Of a stretch of 64,000 nt of DNA, positions 1 to 9,989 are shown in pieces. Below the pieces are notes generated by a model, which made no database searches, was not told where the DNA came from, and saw only the letters and a list, made by a program, of their open reading frames with translations. Source of the stretch: Aristolochia californica (lineage: Eukaryota > Streptophyta > Magnoliopsida > Piperales > Aristolochiaceae); assembly GCA_029961685.1 (NCBI GenBank), contig JARWKL010000010.1:19427931-19491930 (forward strand), in the 5' to 3' direction. The position numbers were made by a program, and so were the translations under genes. Every line of letters starts with the position of its first letter. Position 1 is the stretch's first letter.

Positions 1-422
1 AGCCTCCTCCTTTGATGATAAGGCTCACGCAAACCTCCCCCTCTTGCTGTTGGTTCGTGGCAGAGGTAGATTGCTCTTGCAGCTTGGAAGAGAAGGGTGA
101 TTCCTCTTCCTTTTCCTTCCAAGATCTCCTCAAAGACTCCCCAATGGATGCAGCAAACCACCAAGAGAGTTCACGCCAAGAACCCTAGAATAGGGAGCTA
201 GCAAGAACCTAAATTACTCTAGTTTATGCTAATTCCGAACTTGCTTTATTTCTCCATCCTTACCCCTTAAATAGGGTAATTAACATCAACATAGGTTAGG
301 GTTATAAAATCCAATTCTACCCCTACCTTTAAGTCTTATTACAAATCAATAAAATTCGAAATTAAAAGCAACATAATTAATAAAAGTAAAGTAGATGACT
401 CAGTGTTACTGAGTCCATAACA
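1..422 (-). mobile_element. Partial LTR, reverse orientation, probably gypsy
   Basis: The block ends in GAGTCCATAACA, the reverse complement of TGTTATGGACTC, which is also how the LTRs of elements A and B begin. Satellite starts immediately after it. It is therefore read as the 5' part of an LTR on the minus strand, cut off by the window start. It is CT-rich at its left and contains an AAATAGGG stretch near 270. No internal element sequence is visible, so it could be a solo LTR or the end of a whole element. Confidence 0.6.
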
Positions 423-1499
423 CCTAGTGACTGCAAAGTCATATGGGGCTCTACCAGGGGTGTTCGGTGAATTTGGACATAGGTGTGTTTTTGCATTGTT
501 AGGACTAGTCATATGTTATAGAATTAGTTGGATTAATTTTAAAATGTTGTAGAATGTTTTTGAATAATTTTGAAGTGTTATGGAATGATTTTTTCATGAG
601 GTGAGGAGATTCGGATGTTATACATAACCACCACATGGTAGTTTTTTTTTGTCTATGTTTTATTTAGTTTCCATATGTCCCTAGGGATGGGTAAAGAGTT
701 TGATTAAGAGTAGGTTGGGTCCAGTTCAAACTAGGCTAAGTCACATGCACGGGCGTCCATTAGCTAATGAAACCCAACCCCCATCGCTGACAAAGTAAGG
801 TTCATAGTGACTGCGAAGTCATATGGGCTCTACCAGGGGTGTTCGGTGAATTTTGACATAGGTGTGTTTTGGCATTGTTAGGACTAGTAATCTATTATAG
901 AATTAGTATGATTAAATTTTAAATGTTTTAGACTATTTTTGAATAATTTTGAAGTTCTAAAGAATGATTTTTCCATCTAGTGAGGAGATTCAGGTGTTAT
1001 ACATAACCACCACATGGTATTTTTTTTGTGTATGTTTTATTGAGTTATCATGTGTCCCTTGGGATGGGTAGAGAGTCTTATTAAGAGTAGGTGTGATCCA
1101 GTTCAAACGAGGCTAAGTCTCCTGCACGGGCATCCATTAGCCAATGAAACCCGACCCCCATCACTGACGAGGTAAGGTTTGTAGTGACTGCAAAGTTATA
1201 TGGGGCTCAACCAGGGGTGTTCGGTGAATTTGAACTTAGGTGTGTTTTTCCATTGTTAGGACTAGTCATTTGTTATAGAATTAGTTCGATTAATTTTTAT
1301 ATATTTTAGAATGTTGTGGAATAATTTTAAAGTGCTATGGAATGATTTTGCCTTGTGGTGAGGAGATTCGGGTGTTATACATAACCACCACATGGTTTTT
1401 TTTTTTTTTTTTGTATGTTTTATTGAGTTTCCATGTGTTCCTAGGATGGGTAGAGAGTCTGATTAAGAATAGGTTGGGTCTAGTTCAAACTAGGTTGAG
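423..1499. repeat. 377-bp satellite, segment 1
   Basis: Tandem monomers begin at about 425, 805 and 1182 (read from the landmark TAGTGACTGC), a period of 377-380 bp. Each monomer has the same order of landmarks: TAGTGACTGC, CATATGGGGCTCTACCAGGG, GGACTAGTCAT, TACATAACCACCACATGG, a T-tract, and AGGGATGGGTAGAGAGTCT. The third monomer is cut by the 5' LTR of element A, and the array resumes after that element at 12363. Confidence 0.95.
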
Positions 1500-1885
1500 T
1501 GTTATGGAATCTATATCATATAGAGTTACTAGTAGACGCAAGAGTTAAATTATGTAATTTCCAGGTTTATGCAATTAGCAGGGTTAGAGGTAATTTCCTT
1601 TAATTTCCTGGGTCATTGCTTGGCCTTTGCTTGTGTGCATCAACCCTAATCCTGTCTTATATGGATGACGGGTTCTGGAATGAAATTAAGTAATTGATCA
1701 ATAGTTTAGCAAGAGATTAGATTCTCTCTCCCAACGAGGTCAAAGGTACAAGCTTCCTTCAAAAGCTTGATTTCTATCAATCATAGGTCATTCAAAAAAT
1801 ACAAAGCTTCACATTAGAATGGATTACAATCTGGAACCAAGAGGAGATCGTTGGGTGACTCGATGCATGGCAAGGGAGCTTAACA
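1500..1885 (+). repeat. 5' LTR of element A
   Basis: It starts TGTTATGGAATC and ends GGGAGCTTAACA, followed by a primer binding site. It is the same length (386 bp) as the 3' LTR and differs from it at roughly two dozen positions by eye, with much of the difference in the first 25 bases. The last ~65 bases are open in frame with gag and encode the TRSM-like peptide described in the findings; in this copy the serine is replaced (TRCM). Confidence 0.9.
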
Positions 1886-2935
1886 ACATGGTATCAGATA
1901 GGACCACCGTTGGCGATTCATCTTCTCCTAATGATTTGCGCAATCTTATAGAGGAAGTTCAAATGGAATCTAAGAATAACATTGCCACAGTTCGAACAAA
2001 TTTAATGGAGTTTCGGAAGACTTTTCATCAATTCACTCTTCGTATGGGCGAGTTCATGGCGTGGGATACTACACTTCCGAGCAGTTCAAATCGGCATTCC
2101 GACCACCATCCCCCCACCCCCTTCACCTCCAATGCCTCCTCTGCGTCCAACACATCCTATTCCAGGGGGGACTCATGCCAACAGCCACTCCACCGTACCC
2201 AAGTATACCGAACTCGACTTTCCTACTTATGATGTGTCCTCCGACCCTCTGATATGGTTGCATCGGTGTAACCAATTTTTTTGGAATCAAAGAACCCAAA
2301 CAGAGGACAGGGTTCCTTTAGCTGCCTTCCACATGCTCGACGAAGCGCAGCTATGTTACCAGTAATTTGACTTGGAACATCATATCTATGATTGGGATAT
2401 TTTTAAAGATTACTGCATGTTGAGGTTTGGTCCACCAGCTCGCAATAACCCTCTGGGCTATTTGGTCAACCTAAAGCAAACTGGTTCCATTGAGGTTTAT
2501 CAGAAACAATATATAGCACGAGCCAATCGGTATGTGCGTCCTACTTAGTATGTTCATTTATTTACTGTTGGACTAGTGGAAGCACTTTGCCTGGAAATGG
2601 AATTACATGACCCACCGGACTTAGCACATGCTATGAATCTGGCCCCATATCCTAGACGCCAACCAGAGGGTCTTGAAAGAATCTCTTGGGCGGAGGCCAC
2701 CATGGCAGGGCAGAGTGGCCATTGGGGCACCACACAAAACTACCTCACCTTTGCGCAATGGCCAAAACACCTCTCAACCATCAGAGGTCAACAAGTTAAC
2801 ACCACCGACACAATATATTAGCCGCATTTCCCATCAAGATCTGGAACAGAGGAGGGCCAAAGGACTCTGTTACAATTGTGATGAACAATATTTGCCGGGG
2901 CACATATGCAAACGTCTATTTTGGTTATAGGTGGA
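1819..2935 (+). pseudogene. gag of element A (degenerate)
   Basis: This encodes the structural protein of the retrotransposon particle. The frame opens with ATG at 1819 inside the 5' LTR, passes through the LTR end and primer site and continues to 2232. The capsid-like part continues in another frame near 2132-2365 (WLHRC, AFHMLDEA), then hits a TAA after CYQ and another stop near 2547. Capsid residues MLRFGPP, GLVEALCLEMEL and LAHAMNL match those of elements B and G. A zinc knuckle of the CYNCDEQYLPGHICK type lies near 2867-2911 and a stop follows. Frameshifts and at least three stops make it non-functional. Confidence 0.85.
1889..1898 (+). promoter_or_regulatory. Primer binding site of element A
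   Basis: TGGTATCAGA lies three bases after the LTR end and matches the first ten bases of the initiator tRNA-Met primer site TGGTATCAGAGC used by many plant LTR retrotransposons. It is also translated within the gag reading frame as part of the residues MVSD. Confidence 0.85.
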
Positions 2936-3059
2936 TGACTCAGAGGATAACCCACTACTTGTGGAAGAGGAAGAGCCTGAGGTGGAAGAACCAGTAATTT
3001 CCATCCACGCTATGACAGGGTTGCACAGTACTAACACGATGCAAGTCCGTGCTAGCCTA

Positions 3060-3433
3060 TATTAGGCTCTCTAGCCATGGATCGAGTCACCCGGCGATCT
3101 CCTCTAGCTTCCAGATTGAATGACGAAGAAGGGAAGGATTTGGGGTTTTTGGAACGCCCAATGATGAAGGGACGTGATCCTTTGAAGGAGCTCCAACCTT
3201 AGGCCTCTTTAGAGAGAGAACCTGATCTCATTTAGACTAATGATCAATGCTTGTTTTCATTCCATCACTTGATGCCCTAAATAGGTCAAGGAAAACATCA
3301 AAGGTTCTATAATTACAATTAGACCCTTATGGAACTTCAAATTACAATTAAACCCCTAAGGTACTGAAATACAAGTTATTCCATCTCTTCTCTTCTCCGG
3401 TTAGCCACTCTTGATGCTATGGAGTCCATAACA
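3060..3433 (-). repeat. 3' LTR of element B
   Basis: It matches 6934-7307 over its full 374 bp with about eight differences, nearly all transitions. Its terminal CA (plus-strand TG) has mutated, so the plus strand here reads TATTAGGC rather than TGTTAGGC. The target duplication GCCTA precedes it. Confidence 0.9.
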
Positions 3434-3435
3434 TC

Positions 3436-3436
<1 letters not shown>

Positions 3437-3477
<41 letters not shown>

Positions 3478-3480
3478 TGA
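3437..3480 (-). promoter_or_regulatory. Expanded polypurine tract of element B
   Basis: A run of 41 C (3437-3477; G on the element strand) lies three bases inside the 3' LTR, where the polypurine tract that primes plus-strand synthesis is expected. The equivalent tract in element A is a short AGGAGGGGG. The run has probably expanded by slippage, and its exact length in an assembly is unreliable. Confidence 0.7.
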
Positions 3481-3521
3481 AGAAAGAGCTTGTCCTCAAG
3501 CTCGAAAGTGGGGAATAGAGT

Positions 3522-5242
3522 CTAGAAGGACTCGAGTGTCTCCCAAGAGGCTTCTATCAATTCCTTGTCAGTCCACCGAACTAGCACTTCCCAAGCATTG
3601 TTCACTCGCCTGGCTTGAAGGATCTGAGCAGGCGTGGGCATGGACCTGCCATCTTTGAGAGGAGGCAGAGGGGTATGCAGCAGTGGTGAGTCTCCCTTGA
3701 ACGGCTTGAGAAGGGAGACATGGAAGACGTCATGGAGCTTGGCGTCTGGTGGTAGTTTCAAACTATACGCCATAGTGCCAATACACAGCATGACCTAGAA
3801 TGGCCCATAAAATTTTGGAGAAAGCTTATGGCGTTTGATGGCAGCAAGATATAGTTGGCGGTATGGTTGAAGTTTGAGCCAAACAAATTCTCCAGGTGCA
3901 AAGGAAAGGGGACGATGTCCTTTGTCATAAGTATGCTTCATAGTTACTTGTGAACGTTGTAACTGAAGGCGGACTTGCGCAAGCATTGCATCTCTGTTGG
4001 CTAATGCTTGGTCCAATGCCGCTACCCGAGAAAACCCTGGTTCATAAGAAAGTAGGCACAGAGGTTCGCGTCCATAAACAACTCGAAAAGGGGTAGTACC
4101 CAGTGCGGTGTGGTATGAGGTATTATAACAATACTCCGCCCATGCTAACCAACAAACCCACTGTCGGGGTGTGCGGTTAACCACCGCAAATACATCGCCA
4201 GTGTGCGGTTAACCACCTCTGTCTGGCCGTCTGTTTGAGGGGGTATGCTGAAGAAAAAGCTAACTTAGAGCCATGGAGCTTAAATAGTTCCCCCCAGAAT
4301 TTACTGGTGAAGATAGCATCACGGTCGCTGGTGATGGTCTCTGGAAGGCCATGGAGACGGACAATATTATCCATGAAGAGCTGAGTGACTTGTGTTGTTG
4401 TATACGGATGGCTGAGGGCCATAAAGTGGGCATATTTCGAGAACCGGTCTACCACAACAAGAATAACAGATTTCCCTGCAGAAGGAGGAAGACCATCGAT
4501 AAAATCCATTGAGAGATCTGCCCATACCTGTGAAGGAAGTTGAAGTGGCTGTAGCAAGCCGGCAGGTTGTAAGGATTCAGACTTATTCCTTTGACAGACC
4601 TGGCACGATGTAACATATTCAGCAATGAGCCGCTTCATACCTCTCCAATAAAACTCCCGACTGAGGCGGAAGTATGTCTTCTGCTGGCCCTCATGTGTAC
4701 TATCATGAAAGGAGGCAATAATGGCAGGAAGGAGTACCGACGAAGGATGAAGATATATGCGTCCTTTATATAGAATGAGACCGTCCTGTAGTGTCCAGTT
4801 CTTGTCCTTGGAATTGTTGTCGATTTGAGCTTGTAATTCAAGGAGATCTGGATGATGGCTAGTATCCTGACGGATTGTGTCCAGCAAAGGGGACTTGGGG
4901 TGGCTCAGTGCGTGCAAGTGTGAATCCCCTAGTTCTCTGGTGGACAAGGCGTCTGCTGCTCCAATAAGTATTTGAGGCTACAGTGGTCGGTTGAGATAAC
5001 CCGGTTTGTATTCCACCTGAAAATCGAATCCCATTAATTTTCTGAGCCAATGTTGTTGTGGGGATGTAGTAAGGTGCTGCTCCAATAAGTATTTGAGGCT
5101 ACAGTGGTCTGTCCGGATCACAAAAGGTCTGTCCCACAAATACGGCCGCCAATGCTACACGGCTTTGGCCAAACCGATGAGTTCCCGTTCATAAGTGGCT
5201 AACTTGTGATGGTGAGGAGCGAGATGGCGGCTGAAATAGGCA
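3522..5242 (-). pseudogene. RNase H end, integrase and chromodomain-like tail of element B
   Basis: Just past the deletion the RNase H end appears (AYFSRHLA near 5240). A ~115-base block near 4960-5105 contains a repeated 34-base segment, a local rearrangement. Integrase follows in 4177-4947: HHCC zinc-binding region (STHEG, CQVCQRNK), then catalytic Asp in SMDFIDG and in TSDRD. A frameshift near 4185-4240 destroys the catalytic Glu region. The frame then runs 4184 to 3522 with one stop at 3795 and ends with FHVSLLKPFKG and a chromodomain-like segment (ILQARRV, EVLVRW, ASWETLE), which in chromoviruses helps target integration to heterochromatin. Confidence 0.82.
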
Positions 5243-7000
5243 ATGGGGATAGCAGTAGGGATGCACTACCACTGGTTCGATGCCCATTTTCAAACGAATT
5301 CTGTGATCACACTCTCGTATAGGAGGAAGGTCAGCAGGGTCCTGAAATAAATCAGCATATTCTACCAACAATGAAGCTAAGTTATCCCCTTTTGAAGGAT
5401 CCAACGAAAGTGTTTGGAGGCTGCATGGCCGCTGGGCGCTATTGCCCTGGAGGGTGATCGGATGGGTGTCCTGTTTAAAACTCATGGTAAGGGATTGGAA
5501 ATCCCATAAGATCGGACCCAATCATTGTAGCCATTTAATGCCCAATACGAGGTCAAACCCAGCCAGCGGTATGACCAAAAAATCTGCTACAAAGGAGTGA
5601 CCTTCAATAGTAAAGGGCACTGCTGAACCGAAACCCATAGTGGTGACCTTGTCACCATTAGCCACTGAGACTGATATTCCTGATTTCTGCTGTAGTGATA
5701 ACCCCAACTGTTGTGCTGCCTGGCTGCTTATAAAATTATGTGTGTTGCCTGAGTCCACGAGTGCGAGCAGGAGATGATGGTTCATGGTGGCATGGACCTG
5801 CATGGTATTGGTGTTCTGCATGCCTGTCATGGCATGGAGGGAGATTTCTGGTGTTTCCTCCTCGGTTTGGTCCATATCCTCTTGAAAGTCATCCTCTGAG
5901 GGGTCTTCTATTTCTACCCAAAATAGTCTTTTGCATTGATGGCCCTTGACGAATTTTTCATCACAATTGAAACATAGGCCCTGAGCCTTTCTCTGATCAA
6001 TTTATGCTTTTGTCAGACGTTTGATAAATCCCGGTGGGGGTGTAAAGGCTGGTGGTGGTGGTGGTGAGGGTTGGTTGGGAGGAGGCCTGGGGTGAGTGGA
6101 ATAAGGACCATGGGGCTGTGGGCGAGGTTGCCAAGGGGGATGTTTGTTTAAGGACTCACGGAAGAGGCGTTGTTTGGTGTCCAATGCTCTTGCCAAATTC
6201 ATGGCGTGGGCTAGGGAGGTGGGGGCTTCCAATTCCACTTCTAGGCAAAGGGGTTCTACCAGGCCAGCCATGAACAAATTGACATAAAGTTCAGGTCGGA
6301 CCAAATGACTTGCACGAGCAAGTTTTTCTTGGAACAATTTCTGATATTGTTCTATAGTGCCAAGCTTGTTTAGATTGACCAAATCCCCAACTGGGTTCCT
6401 GCGAAGCGGAGGACCAAACCGTAGCATACAATTTTCTTTGAAAAATTCCCAATCATAGACCACAAACTCGTTTTTGAATTGATGAAACCACATAAGCGCT
6501 TCATCGAGCATGTGGAAGGCGACTAATTGAACCTTGCCTTCGGGTAGAGTTCCTTGATTGGAAAATAAATGATCACACCTGTGCAACCACATTAAAGGGT
6601 CGGAGGACCCATCATACATTGGAAAATCAAGCTTTGTGTACCTTGGCACGGTAGGGGGTGCTGGATTGAGGCCCCCACGAGGTGGAGGTGTTTAGCACAG
6701 GGGAGGAGGTGGAGGTGTTGGATGAGGGTTGAGATGATCTGCTGGGCGTGAGGAGGATGCCATCTGGACTGAAAGCTGGGTAAAGCCTTCCTCCATGTGT
6801 GACAGCAACATCTGGAATTTTCCCTCCAGGCCATTGATTTGAGATTGTAGATCAGCATGGTTTTCTTCCACAAAATTTTGAATTTCTGCAGGGGAAGAGG
6901 AATCACCAAGGGTGGTCCTGTCTGATACCATGATGTTAGGCTCTCTAGCCATGGATCGAGTCACCCGACGATCTCCTCTAGCTTCCAGATTGAATGACAA
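5243..7000 (-). pseudogene. gag-protease of element B
   Basis: One reading frame runs from ATG at 7000 (inside the 5' LTR) down to about 5245, interrupted by only three in-frame stops: TAA at 6692-6694, TAA at 6002-6004 and TGA at 5522-5524. Order: LTR-encoded TRSM peptide, proline-rich linker, capsid-like segment (WLHRCDHLF, AFHMLDEA, MLRFGPP), zinc knuckle (CFNCDEKFVKGHQC, about 5935-5980), then a retropepsin with LVDSGNTHNF (active site DSG) and LGIKWLQ. The protein then breaks off at the RT deletion. This is the best preserved gag in the window; it would form particles and process the polyprotein if intact. Confidence 0.85.
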
Positions 7001-7307
7001 AGAAGGGAAGGATTTGGGGTTCTTGGAACGCCCAATGATGAAGGGACGTGAGCCTTTGAAGGAGCTCCAACCTTAGGCCTCTTTAGAGAGAGAACCTGAT
7101 CTCATTTAGACTAATGATCAATGCTTGCTTTCATTCCATCACTTGACGCCTTAAATAGGTCAAGGAAAACATCAAAGGTTCTATAATTACAATTAGACCC
7201 TTATGGAACTTCAAATTACAATTAAACCCCTAAGGTACTGAAATACAAGTTATTCCATCTCTTCTCTTCTCCGGTTAGCCACTCTTGATGCTATGGAGTC
7301 CATAACA
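6934..7307 (-). repeat. 5' LTR of element B
   Basis: Read on the minus strand it starts TGTTATGGACTC and ends CCTAACA. A primer site, TGGTATCAGA, follows at about 6922-6931, here overlapping gag codons. It carries an in-frame gag start at 7000. Confidence 0.9.
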
Positions 7308-8816
7308 GCCTACAAAACCTTGTGCTGCTTGCATTAGTTGATTCAGGCAGCACCCACAATTTTATCAGCCAACCAGCAGCACAACAACTTGGGTTGCTAG
7401 TTCAGCATAACACTGGCCTTTCGGTCTCAGTAGCCAATGGGAAAAATATTTCTAGTGCTGGGGTTTGTTCAGCGGTACCTTTTTTTATTGAAGGCAACAC
7501 ATTTGAGGGAGATTTCTTGGTCATTCCACTGGCAGGGTTTGACTTGGTTTTGGGCATTAAATGGTTGCAGCAGTTGGGTCCAATCTTATGGGATTTCAAG
7601 TCCCTCACAATAACCTTTACTTCCCCATTACTCTTCATGGGACTCATTCACTGTCCACTTGCACTCTTCAGCAACTCCACATTCTAGATTCAGACCGTTG
7701 TAAGTTGAACTCTCTCATTACCGAATTTGCTGAAATATTTCAGGAGCCAGCAGCCCTCCCACCAATCCGAGCTTGTGACCATCAGATTCGTTTAAAAATG
7801 GGCACGGAGCCAGTAGTGGTTCAGCCATACAGATACCCCCATTTATAGAAAGATGAAATAGAGCAGCAATGTCAAACCATGTTAGCACAAGGCCTTATTC
7901 AGCCCAGCCGGTCTCCGTTTTCTTCACCTGTGTTATTAGTTAAAAAACAAGACAACACTTGGCGATTTTGTGTAGACTACAGAGAGCAAAATGCACAAAC
8001 GACCAAGGATAAATTTCCAATAACAGTGGTGGACGAACTCTTGGACGAATTACATGGCGCAAAATTCTTTACTAAACTAGATTTGAGATCCGGGCACCAC
8101 CAGATTCAGATACACCCTACAGATGTGGAGAAGACTGCCTTCAACACCCATCATGGCCACTTCGAGTTTCTGGTCATGCCATTTGGGCTCTCCAACGCCC
8201 CCTCCACCTTCCAAGCACTTATGAACGAGGTATTTCGCCCTCCTTTACAAAAGTATGTTCTCGTTTTCTTTTGTTGAATTTATGGAAAAGGGAAATACTT
8301 TTTTGACATCAATAACTTGTTGTAATCAGAGTACCCTAAACCTCTATTTATAATAACTTAAACTAAAACTCTTCTTGGTCGTGACCCTAAGATAAAGATA
8401 CTTTTGTGAGTCCTTCATGATCTTCCAACTGATGTGATAAGGATGCCAACTCTTGGTAATCATTGTGGGTCCTACTTCTTATGGGCTTGGGCCTATCTTG
8501 TGGGCCTTCCATGGTCATGTGGCCCATATTATAATAATTTTACACATGTGGGCCTTCTTTGGTCGTTTGGGCTTGATCTTATCTTCCAACATCTTTGATG
8601 ATATTTTGATCTACAACAAGCACTAGGACGACCATATTCAGCATTTGCGCCATGTGTTCAACATCCTGCATGCACATCATTTATTTCTCAAGCAATCCAA
8701 GTGCTCCTTGGGTACCTCCGATGTCGCTTACTTGGGACATGTCATCTCAGCCTCAGGCATTCAGGCAGACAGTAGCAAAATTCAGGCCATTTTTTACTAG
8801 CCCAACTTTTGAGCTT
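7308..8816 (+). pseudogene. Protease and reverse transcriptase of element A
   Basis: This resumes after element B with the retropepsin (LVDSGSTHNF, 7322-7687), a frameshift to 7561-7848, then RT from 7879. RT motifs seen are [31 protein letters not shown] and the catalytic FFDDILIY. The last is spelled across the solo LTR 8272-8591, which lies within it. RT continues at 8592-8806 (LGHVIS). The sequence is then lost at a CCCAAC joint with foreign gypsy DNA near 8801-8806. Stops include a TAG at about 7847. It is inactive because of the insertion alone. Confidence 0.85.
8272..8591 (-). mobile_element. Solo LTR (family X) inside the RT motif
   Basis: TGTTGAATTTATGG to CTTCCAACA is flanked by a perfect duplication TCTTT (8267-8271 and 8592-8596). 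Read on the minus strand it begins TGTTGGAAGATAAG and carries TATAAATAGAGG near 8342-8354, a likely TATA box. It resembles 38937-39370 and 63523-63963 but is about 115 bp shorter. No internal element sequence is present, so it is a solo LTR left by recombination between the two LTRs of an element. Confidence 0.9.
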
Positions 8817-9757
8817 GAGGACAAGCTCTTTCTCCATGGGGAGGCAGATGTTGTGGACTCAATAGCACACCGAGTCACACAACGAAGAAGACAATAACAA
8901 CTCACTCAATAGGATTTAATTCTTATAATTCTTTGAGTAGGATTTATTTCTTATATTGTTTTAAGTAGGATTTATTTCTTATATTGTTTTAAGTAGGAGT
9001 TATTTCTAATTACTTTATATGTAAGGGCATTATGGGGAATTATTGTAACCCTAACCCTAAAACTCCCTATTTAAGGGATAGGTATGAATGAAATAGGTAA
9101 GCTTTGAGATTTTAGAATAACCTAGTCTAAATAGGTTGAGATCACCTCTTGATCTCGAGTTTAGGGTTTACTCCAAAAATCCAACCTATCCTTCACCCTC
9201 CATTGCCATCCATCTTCACCCAAATTCATCCATCATCATCCCTACTAAGCAAAGGAGCTTCCTGCCCCTTTTCCAAGCCCAAAGAGGAGGTCTATCCTCC
9301 CTCTTGGCAGTAGCAGCAAGAGAGGCCGAATTCCTCCTTTACCAAGCAGCAAAGTGAGGATTTTTATCCTCAAATCTTGAGCAAATCCTGGTGCAATGTG
9401 GGAGCTGATCATAACATCAAAGAAGAGGTATTAATCTATCCCAAACTCGTGTTTCAAGTTATTTAAGAAAGAAGGATTGCATTCTTAGCTAGAGCAGCAA
9501 CAAAGAGGGCCAAACCCTCTTTGCCGTGACAAAAAAAAGAGAGCACCTTGCTCTAGCAAGGTCAGCATTGCTGTGGGGTCTTCTACCTAGCACAACAACT
9601 CGGTAGGACCCTCAAAAGACGAGTTTTCCTCCTGGCCAAACACTGGTTAAGGAGAAATACTCATACAAAGACCCTTGACGTGAAGTGAGTAAATTCTGAG
9701 TGCTGGATTCATAAATCCCACGCTGTGTTACTCGATCCATGACCCGGGACCGTAACA
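8807..9757 (+). mobile_element. Gypsy 3' end plus 909-bp LTR, chimeric insert in A
   Basis: At 8807-8848 is the end of a gypsy polyprotein (FELEDKLFL) and a purine tract, then an LTR from 8849 (TGTTGTGGACTC) to 9757 (GGACCGTAACA). A primer-site-like TGGTATTAGAGC follows at 9761. The LTR includes three imperfect ~30-bp direct repeats near 8911-9005 and encodes VTRSMTRD at its end. It belongs to the same family as the solo LTR at 49953-50824. The left join shares CCCAAC with both the RT of A and a gypsy 3' end, pointing to microhomology-mediated joining rather than transposition. Confidence 0.75.
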
Positions 9758-9989
9758 ATTTGGTATTAGAGCTAGCGCTACGTCCCGACTTCAAATCCCC
9801 GTGATTGCACGGCGCAGTGTGGACCGCCCCTAGCCGTCGCCGTTAATTCGGTCTCCATTGCTGCGTTAAGGCCGCCGTGGTCGTCGGCTCGGGCGGGCGG
9901 GGTGTAATGTTATGGTCCTGGGTTAAGTACCTATGTCTTCCGCTCCTAACAGGCCGGTCTTTTGGGTAGTATTGGCTAGGTGTTTAACA
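9758..9989 (+). mobile_element. TRIM-like fragment: internal region and 82-bp LTR
   Basis: 9908-9989 (TGTTATGGTCCTGGG to TTTAACA) is nearly identical to both 82-bp LTRs of the TRIM at 28303-28686. Before it lies a G-rich purine stretch (GGGCGGGCGGGGTG), and 9758-9800 resembles the start of the TRIM internal region (TTTGGTAT, then TTCAAATCC). The 5' LTR of the TRIM is missing; the 909-bp gypsy LTR stands in its place. The gypsy frame also reads through this start, so ownership of 9758-9800 is uncertain. Confidence 0.65.

Larger units (their letters stand above)
3060..7307 (-). mobile_element. Element B: gypsy element nested in A, lacking RT
   Basis: Two 374-bp LTRs (3060-3433 and 6934-7307) bound it. 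The 5-bp target duplication GCCTA is perfect (3055-3059 and 7308-7312) and sits between the gag and protease regions of element A. On the minus strand it encodes gag, protease, the end of RNase H, integrase and a chromodomain-like tail. The whole reverse transcriptase between the protease spacer and RNase H is gone. LTR copies differ at only about eight positions by eye, so it is much younger than its host A. Internal deletions make it non-autonomous. Confidence 0.92.

Noticed and set aside
3419..3658. 79-residue frame starting with poly-Pro
   Set aside because: It reads through the poly-C tract and antisense to the chromodomain-like tail of element B.
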